Of a stretch of 11,647 nt of DNA, positions 7,955-11,647 are shown piece after piece (the stretch's first letter is position 1; every line of letters starts with the position of its first letter). A model generated the notes under the pieces. It did not search any database. It saw only the letters and a list, made by a program, of their open reading frames with translations, and was not told the origin of the DNA. The position numbers were made by a program, and so were the translations under genes. Source of the DNA: Candidatus Gastranaerophilales bacterium (lineage in GTDB: Bacteria; Cyanobacteriota; Vampirovibrionia; Gastranaerophilales; Gastranaerophilaceae); assembly GCA_944326625.1 (NCBI GenBank), contig CALVER010000028.1, positions 1-11,647 of the forward strand, read 5' to 3'.

Positions 7955-8046
7955 ATGTCACCCTGAACTTTGCAAAGCGAACCAACGAGGCACGAGTTGT
8001 GTGAGCCTGCATCCGTCGGCGAAGCCGTTAGGTGTTTCAGGATCTT
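7955..8046 (+). repeat. CCCTGAA palindrome split by a 63-bp insert
   Basis: The left part ATGTCACCCTGAACTT (7955-7970) and the right part GTTTCAGGATCTT (8034-8046) rejoin to the 33-bp repeat with one base change. Positions 7971-8033 lie exactly at the loop and are themselves partly similar to the 7434-7540 module. This looks like one repeat inserted in another. Confidence 0.7.
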
Positions 8047-8060
8047 ATTTTCTCTTTTAG

Positions 8061-8085
8061 ATCCCGCAATAAATGCGGGATGACA
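8061..8085. repeat. ATCCCGCA palindrome
   Basis: ATCCCGCA (8061-8068), loop ATAAA, TGCGGGAT (8074-8081), followed by GACA as in the hairpin at 196-224. It lies 58 bases past the transporter stop codon and could help end the minus-strand transcript, although no T-run follows on that strand. Confidence 0.7.
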
Positions 8086-8097
8086 TTTTGTTATAAG

Positions 8098-8132
8098 CCC
8101 CTCACCATTATTCTTTTCCAAGGGTGCGAGGG
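8098..8132. repeat. Degenerate CCCCTCACC / GGGTGCGAGGG module
   Basis: A weak member of the C/T-rich set: CCCTC and ACC can pair with GAGGG and GGT around an AT-rich loop. It lies directly after the transporter stop codon and may act as a weak transcription end. With this module, nearly all of 7434-8132 is accounted for by repeats, and no gene is seen in 7368-8142. Confidence 0.45.
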
Positions 8133-8142
8133 TAATATTGAC

Positions 8143-9030
8143 TTAACGTCTTACGGAAGTTTTTCTTGTAATTACAATCATGACGCCGCAAAGCACAAAG
8201 CATATCCCCGCCGCAATCCGGAAAGTCATTTCTTCGTGGAAAAATATTATTCCGAAAAATATTGCGGTCAAAGGTTCCAGCGCCCCTAATATTGCGGTTT
8301 TTGTCGACCCGATTAATTTTATGGCAATATTTATGGTTTCTATGGAAATTACCGTCGGAAATATCGCAAGCCCCGCCGCGCACAGCCACATATATGGTTC
8401 CGTTAAAATCTGCAGTTCCGTGCAGAATTTCAGGTTGCAAATATACACAAAAAGCCCGAAAAGCATTACGTAAAAATTTAATTTATCAGGCTTAACATGC
8501 CGGATTGATTTGAGGTTTTTGACGCCTACTATATAAAGCGCGTACAAAAGCGCTGACAAAAGCACAACGCCTACGCCTTTGAGGTTCAGGGTGACGCCCG
8601 ATTTGCCGCTGTAGAGAAGAAATATCCCCAAAAATGTCAATAATATCGCATAAATTATCCTAAGGCTTATTTTTTCTTTGTAAAAAATTGCCATAATTAC
8701 AGCAACGATTGTCGGATAGATAAAAAGTATTGTGCAGGCAATTCCCGCCTCAATGTACTTAAATGCTTCAAAAAGCGTCAGGCTTGAAAGCGAAAACATT
8801 AACCCGAGCGCCAGAAGTGTTATAAATTCCGCAAAATTCACCCGCAAATCAATTTTTTTGACAAGTTTTATCCATAATCCGTAAATCAAAACAGCCGCGG
8901 CATATCTGTAAAAAAGTATTGAGTTAACCCCTATCCCGTTATGGAGGAGCGGCAGACCGAATAAAGGGTTTGTGCCGTAGCTTGTAGATGCAATTATGCC
9001 GTTTAAAATTCCGGCTGTGTGCCTTTTCAT
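8143..9030 (-). CDS. EamA/DMT-superfamily transporter (10 TM)
   Basis: Inner-membrane drug/metabolite transporter-type permease. The 295-residue protein is almost entirely hydrophobic and has the duplicated EamA layout of two five-helix halves. The first half begins GILNGIIASTSYGTNPLFG and ends at FLGIFLLYSG. The second begins LKGVGVVLLSALLYALYIVG and ends GICFVLCGVMIVIT. Pro and Glu in PLTAIFFGIIFFHEE near the last helices are typical of the family. The length matches the usual 290-310 residues. A strong GGAGAG precedes the ATG at 9030. It starts 36 bases after the carbonic anhydrase stop, with no clear promoter between, so co-transcription is likely. Family members export amino acids, purines or other metabolites; the substrate cannot be told from sequence. 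Confidence 0.9.
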   Translation of the reverse strand: MKRHTAGILNGIIASTSYGTNPLFGLPLLHNGIGVNSILFYRYAAAVLIYGLWIKLVKKIDLRVNFAEFITLLALGLMFSLSSLTLFEAFKYIEAGIACTILFIYPTIVAVIMAIFYKEKISLRIIYAILLTFLGIFLLYSGKSGVTLNLKGVGVVLLSALLYALYIVGVKNLKSIRHVKPDKLNFYVMLFGLFVYICNLKFCTELQILTEPYMWLCAAGLAIFPTVISIETINIAIKLIGSTKTAILGALEPLTAIFFGIIFFHEEMTFRIAAGICFVLCGVMIVITRKTSVRR

Positions 9031-9066
9031 ACTCTCTCCGTTATTGCGTGTTTTTATAAGCGCGTT

Positions 9067-9696
9067 TTACGCAAAGTTTGTCATGTAGTAATTTGCGGGA
9101 TATGAGTGCGCGAGTTCTTTGTTAACCTCAACGACTTCTTCGTTCATGTGCTTATTTGCGTAATTTTCGTCGATAACCGGAAGTTTGTCCGCCTGCTCCT
9201 GAGTTTTAATCACTTCTCCTGCGGGAACGTAGCGGTTCGGGGCGACTTTTACGCCGATAACTTTTGCCGCGGGTTCAATTACAACGTTGTCACCGATTTC
9301 GGATTTGTAAACAAAAGACTGCATGCCTGCAAACACGTTGTTGCCGATTTTAGCGGGGCCGTGAACCTGTGCCTGATGCGCAAGGCTTGTGTTTTCGCCG
9401 ATATAAACCGAAAATTCCCTGTTATCGTGGGTTACTCTGCCGTGTTTAAGGCCGTGGATTACAACGCCGTCTTGAACATTTGTACCTTTGCCGATATATA
9501 TCGGGGTGCCTTCGTCACCTCTGATTGACGCAAAAGGCGCAACGTTAACGTCGGGTGAGATTATAACCTGCCCGATTACGCTTGCCTGCGGATGGATTGC
9601 CGTATTCGGCATAATGTTCGGTAAGCGTTTTTGCGGGGTGAAGCTTGTCACAGGGTTCGGCATTATGTTTTTCGGGTACATTAATACTGGCTGCAT
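9067..9696 (-). CDS. Gamma-class carbonic anhydrase, Cam/CcmM-like, left-handed beta-helix
   Basis: Predicted to interconvert CO2 and bicarbonate in the cytoplasm. The 209-residue protein has no signal peptide and shows hexapeptide-repeat sequence from about 35 to 160. From memory of Methanosarcina thermophila Cam, the numbering matches: Arg59, Asp61, Glu62 (SIRGDEG), Asn73, Gln75 (NVQDGVVIHGL) and zinc ligand His81. After a 10-residue shorter loop come His107 and His112 (SLAHQAQVHGP), and Asn192 is also kept. The Cam proton-shuttle Glu84 is Lys here (HGLK), and the acidic loop is absent, as in the N-terminal domain of cyanobacterial CcmM. No RuBisCO small-subunit-like repeats follow, so it is a stand-alone enzyme. 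AAAGG (9710-9706) precedes the ATG. It sits 56 bases after mnmG with no terminator. The zinc (or iron) site looks complete; catalytic rate is uncertain. Confidence 0.88.
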   Translation of the reverse strand: MQPVLMYPKNIMPNPVTSFTPQKRLPNIMPNTAIHPQASVIGQVIISPDVNVAPFASIRGDEGTPIYIGKGTNVQDGVVIHGLKHGRVTHDNREFSVYIGENTSLAHQAQVHGPAKIGNNVFAGMQSFVYKSEIGDNVVIEPAAKVIGVKVAPNRYVPAGEVIKTQEQADKLPVIDENYANKHMNEEVVEVNKELAHSYPANYYMTNFA

Positions 9697-9752
9697 GTCT
9701 TTTTTCCTTTCATCTTGTTTATATAAATGTTCCTGAAAATTTTTTTTGCTGT

Positions 9753-11627
9753 TTAGCGGCGGCTGCGTGAGAGCAGTACCATTAAAACCGACAAATCAGC
9801 GGGTTTTACTCCTCCTATGCGGGAAGCCTGTCCGATTGTTTTTGGGCGGACTTTGGCAAGTTTGTCGCGGGTTTCTGTGGAAATGTATTTGATTTCAGAG
9901 TAGTCAATATCGTCCGGTATTCTGAAATTTTCAAGCTTGGCTTCCTGTTCAGCCTGTAATTTTTGGCGTTCGATATAGCCGTCATATTTGATTAAAATTT
10001 CGGCAGGCTCCCAGACATCCCGCGGAAGATTTAGTTCTGCAGTTGCTTTATCAACTTCTTTTAAAACTTTGTAATTAATGCCCGGGCGTTTTAAGAGTTC
10101 TGCGAGTTTCATTCCGCGTTCCATATTTTCGCCGTATTTTGCAAGAATTTCGTTTACTTCGTTTGTTGCTGAAAGTTTTGCCTCACCAAGCCTTACGAGC
10201 TCACGTTGAATAGTTTCCTGCTTATCTTTGAATATTTTATACTGCTTGTCGTCAATCAAACCGATTTTATATCCTGTTTCGGTTAATCTTGCGTCTGCAT
10301 TGTCCTGCCGCAGCAAGAGTCTGTGTTCGGAACGTGAAGTCAGCATTCTGTAAGGTTCTTCAATATCTTTTGTAACCAGATCATCAATCAGGGTTCCGAT
10401 ATAAGAGGACATTCTTGAAAGTTCAAGCATTTCGGAGTTATTAAGGTAGTTTACGGCATTAATTCCGGCGATCAAGCCTTGCGCCGCAGCTTCTTCATAG
10501 CCGCTTGTTCCGTTAATTTGTCCGCCGAGGAAAAGCCCTTTAATTTTTTTAGACATCAGAGAATGCGTTGTCTGAATTGCGGGTACATAGTCGTATTCAA
10601 CTGCATAAGCGGGTTTTATCACGTGGGCATGTTCAAGACCGGGGAGAGTTCTGAGCATTTGTATCTGAACATCTGCCGGCAGGCTGCTTGAAAATCCCTG
10701 AATATAAACCTCATAAGTTCCCAGCCCTTCGGGTTCGATAAAGATGTGGTGCGAAGGGTTTTCGGCAAATCTTACGACTTTGTCTTCGATAGACGGGCAG
10801 TATCTGGGGCCCGTACCGTGGATTAAGCCCTGAAACATCGGCGATTTATCGAGGTTTGCGCGGATAATTTCGTGGGTTTGTTCATTTGTTCTTGTCAAAT
10901 AGCACGGATACTGCGGCCGGATTGGTCTGTTGGGTTTGAATGAATAAAATCTTAATTCTTCATCGCCGGGCTGGATTGTCATTTTTGAGTAATCTATTGT
11001 GCGCTTGTCTACGCGGCAAGGGGTTCCGGTTTTTAATTTTTTGGTTTCAATCCCCAATTTATGCAGTGAATCCGAAAGCCCGATTGCGGCTTTTTCGCCT
11101 AATCTTCCGGCGCTGTAGGAACGCAGGCCTACCCAGATTTTCCCTTCCAGAGATGTTCCTGTTGTCAAAACTATTGCGCGAGCTGAATATTCTATACCGA
11201 ATTCGTCGACTGCTCCGCATACTTCCCCGTCTTTGGTTAGAATTTCGGTTATGCAGCACTGTTTCAGGTAAATATTATCGGTATTTTCAATAATATTCCG
11301 CATATATGCCATGTATTCTTTTTTGTCGGATTGGGCACGGAGTGCCTGAACTGCCGGACCTTTTGAAGAATTAAGCATTTTCATCTGCAAATAAGTCGCG
11401 TCGGCCGCTTCGCCCATGACTCCGCCCAGTGCGTCTATTTCGCGCACAAGCGTTGATTTTGCCGGGCCGCCTATTGCCGGATTGCATGGCATAAGCGCTA
11501 TGTTTTCTATGTCCAGCGTGCACAATAAAACCCTGCTCCCCAGCCTTGCTGCCGCAATTGCCGCCTCGCATCCCGCGTGCCCCGCTCCTACTATTATTAT
11601 GTCAAATTTGTTTTTTAGGTAGTCCAT
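9753..11627 (-). CDS. mnmG: tRNA uridine-34 5-carboxymethylaminomethyl modification enzyme MnmG (GidA)
   Basis: FAD-dependent partner of MnmE. Together they install the (carboxymethyl)aminomethyl group on wobble U34 of tRNAs reading NNA/NNG codons, using methylene-tetrahydrofolate and glycine or ammonium. The 624 residues match the usual length. The Rossmann FAD motif is IIIVGAGHAGCEAA (10-23). Cys48 in MPCNPAIGG and Cys277 in GPRYCPSIEDKV match the two conserved cysteines of the E. coli enzyme. SSKGPAVQALRAQ, GQINGTSGYEEAAAQGL and EPYRMLTSRSEHRLLLRQDNAD are family signatures. The C-terminal MnmE-binding region ends with IGQASRIGGVKPADLSVLMV. The N-terminus aligns with E. coli MnmG at the chosen ATG, which supports this start even though no Shine-Dalgarno is seen. 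It appears to be the first gene of the minus-strand cluster. Confidence 0.97.
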   Translation of the reverse strand: MDYLKNKFDIIIVGAGHAGCEAAIAAARLGSRVLLCTLDIENIALMPCNPAIGGPAKSTLVREIDALGGVMGEAADATYLQMKMLNSSKGPAVQALRAQSDKKEYMAYMRNIIENTDNIYLKQCCITEILTKDGEVCGAVDEFGIEYSARAIVLTTGTSLEGKIWVGLRSYSAGRLGEKAAIGLSDSLHKLGIETKKLKTGTPCRVDKRTIDYSKMTIQPGDEELRFYSFKPNRPIRPQYPCYLTRTNEQTHEIIRANLDKSPMFQGLIHGTGPRYCPSIEDKVVRFAENPSHHIFIEPEGLGTYEVYIQGFSSSLPADVQIQMLRTLPGLEHAHVIKPAYAVEYDYVPAIQTTHSLMSKKIKGLFLGGQINGTSGYEEAAAQGLIAGINAVNYLNNSEMLELSRMSSYIGTLIDDLVTKDIEEPYRMLTSRSEHRLLLRQDNADARLTETGYKIGLIDDKQYKIFKDKQETIQRELVRLGEAKLSATNEVNEILAKYGENMERGMKLAELLKRPGINYKVLKEVDKATAELNLPRDVWEPAEILIKYDGYIERQKLQAEQEAKLENFRIPDDIDYSEIKYISTETRDKLAKVRPKTIGQASRIGGVKPADLSVLMVLLSRSRR

Positions 11628-11633
11628 AGGTGT

Positions 11634-11642
11634 ATTATAGCA
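11634..11642 (-). promoter_or_regulatory. Extended -10 element directly before mnmG (leaderless start likely)
   Basis: On the minus strand the sequence TGCTATAAT (11642-11634) is a perfect extended -10 (TGnTATAAT). Only six bases, ACACCT, lie between it and the mnmG ATG. Transcription would begin at or within a base or two of the ATG, and no purine-rich ribosome site is present. The -35 region lies beyond the window end. Confidence 0.65.
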
Positions 11643-11647
11643 TGAAA

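Noticed and set aside
7434..8132. CRISPR array or phage attachment site next to the tRNA
   Set aside because: Repeat units differ in sequence and spacing and have no uniform spacers. The sequence matching the tRNA end is inverted, whereas an att site would be a direct repeat, and no integrase is present.
7380..8289. Other short ORFs on both strands through the repeat spacer
   Set aside because: They start and stop inside palindromes, lack ribosome sites, and overlap repeat boundaries at random.
9044..9074. Hairpin TTGCGT...ACGCAA between the carbonic anhydrase and transporter genes as a terminator
   Set aside because: The arms are only six bases with a 19-base loop and no T-run, so it is too weak to call.
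9067..9696. Annotation as carboxysome protein CcmM
   Set aside because: The RuBisCO small-subunit-like repeats are absent and no carboxysome or RuBisCO gene is in the window. Only the carbonic anhydrase-like domain is shared.

Overview
The window looks like a chromosomal segment of a Gram-negative, moderately AT-rich bacterium. It encodes a complete tripartite RND efflux pump with an outer-membrane channel and uses the standard genetic code. Several traits are reminiscent of non-photosynthetic, gut-type Cyanobacteriota (Vampirovibrionia/Melainabacteria): a soluble gamma-carbonic anhydrase that resembles both archaeal Cam and the N-terminal domain of cyanobacterial CcmM, an ordinary MnmG, and intergenic spacers packed with short palindromic repeats. 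That assignment is an inference and not secure, because the window has no rRNA or other decisive marker.

Layout, left to right. Positions 1-235 hold only repeats: a palindrome, a set of degenerate tandem units and a 12-bp hairpin. A family 2 glycosyltransferase lies on the minus strand (260-1090). A divergent promoter region (about 1091-1239) separates it from a three-gene plus-strand operon of membrane fusion protein (1240-2421), HAE1-type RND pump (2402-5665) and TolC-type channel (5662-7254). The three genes overlap and form an AcrA-AcrB-TolC style machine spanning both membranes. Only three bases after the channel stop codon, a promoter begins that drives a tRNA-Gln(CUG) gene (7297-7367). 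An unusual 12-bp inverted repeat joins the tRNA 3' end to downstream DNA.

Positions 7368-8142 (775 bases) contain no credible gene. They are a mosaic of at least ten short palindromic or C/T-rich repeat modules, including a 33-bp perfect direct repeat, a copy of that repeat split by 63 bp, and a second copy of the repeat seen at the left edge of the window.

The right part is a minus-strand cluster, probably one transcript: mnmG (tRNA wobble-uridine modification), then the gamma-carbonic anhydrase gene, then an EamA/DMT-family 10-TM transporter. An extended -10 element sits 6 bases from the mnmG ATG, with no Shine-Dalgarno sequence, which suggests a leaderless mRNA. The coding content belongs to known families. 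I did not find a convincing new multi-gene system. The items most worth checking are the carbonic anhydrase active-site substitution, the leaderless mnmG start, the tRNA-overlapping inverted repeat and the nested repeat mosaic.
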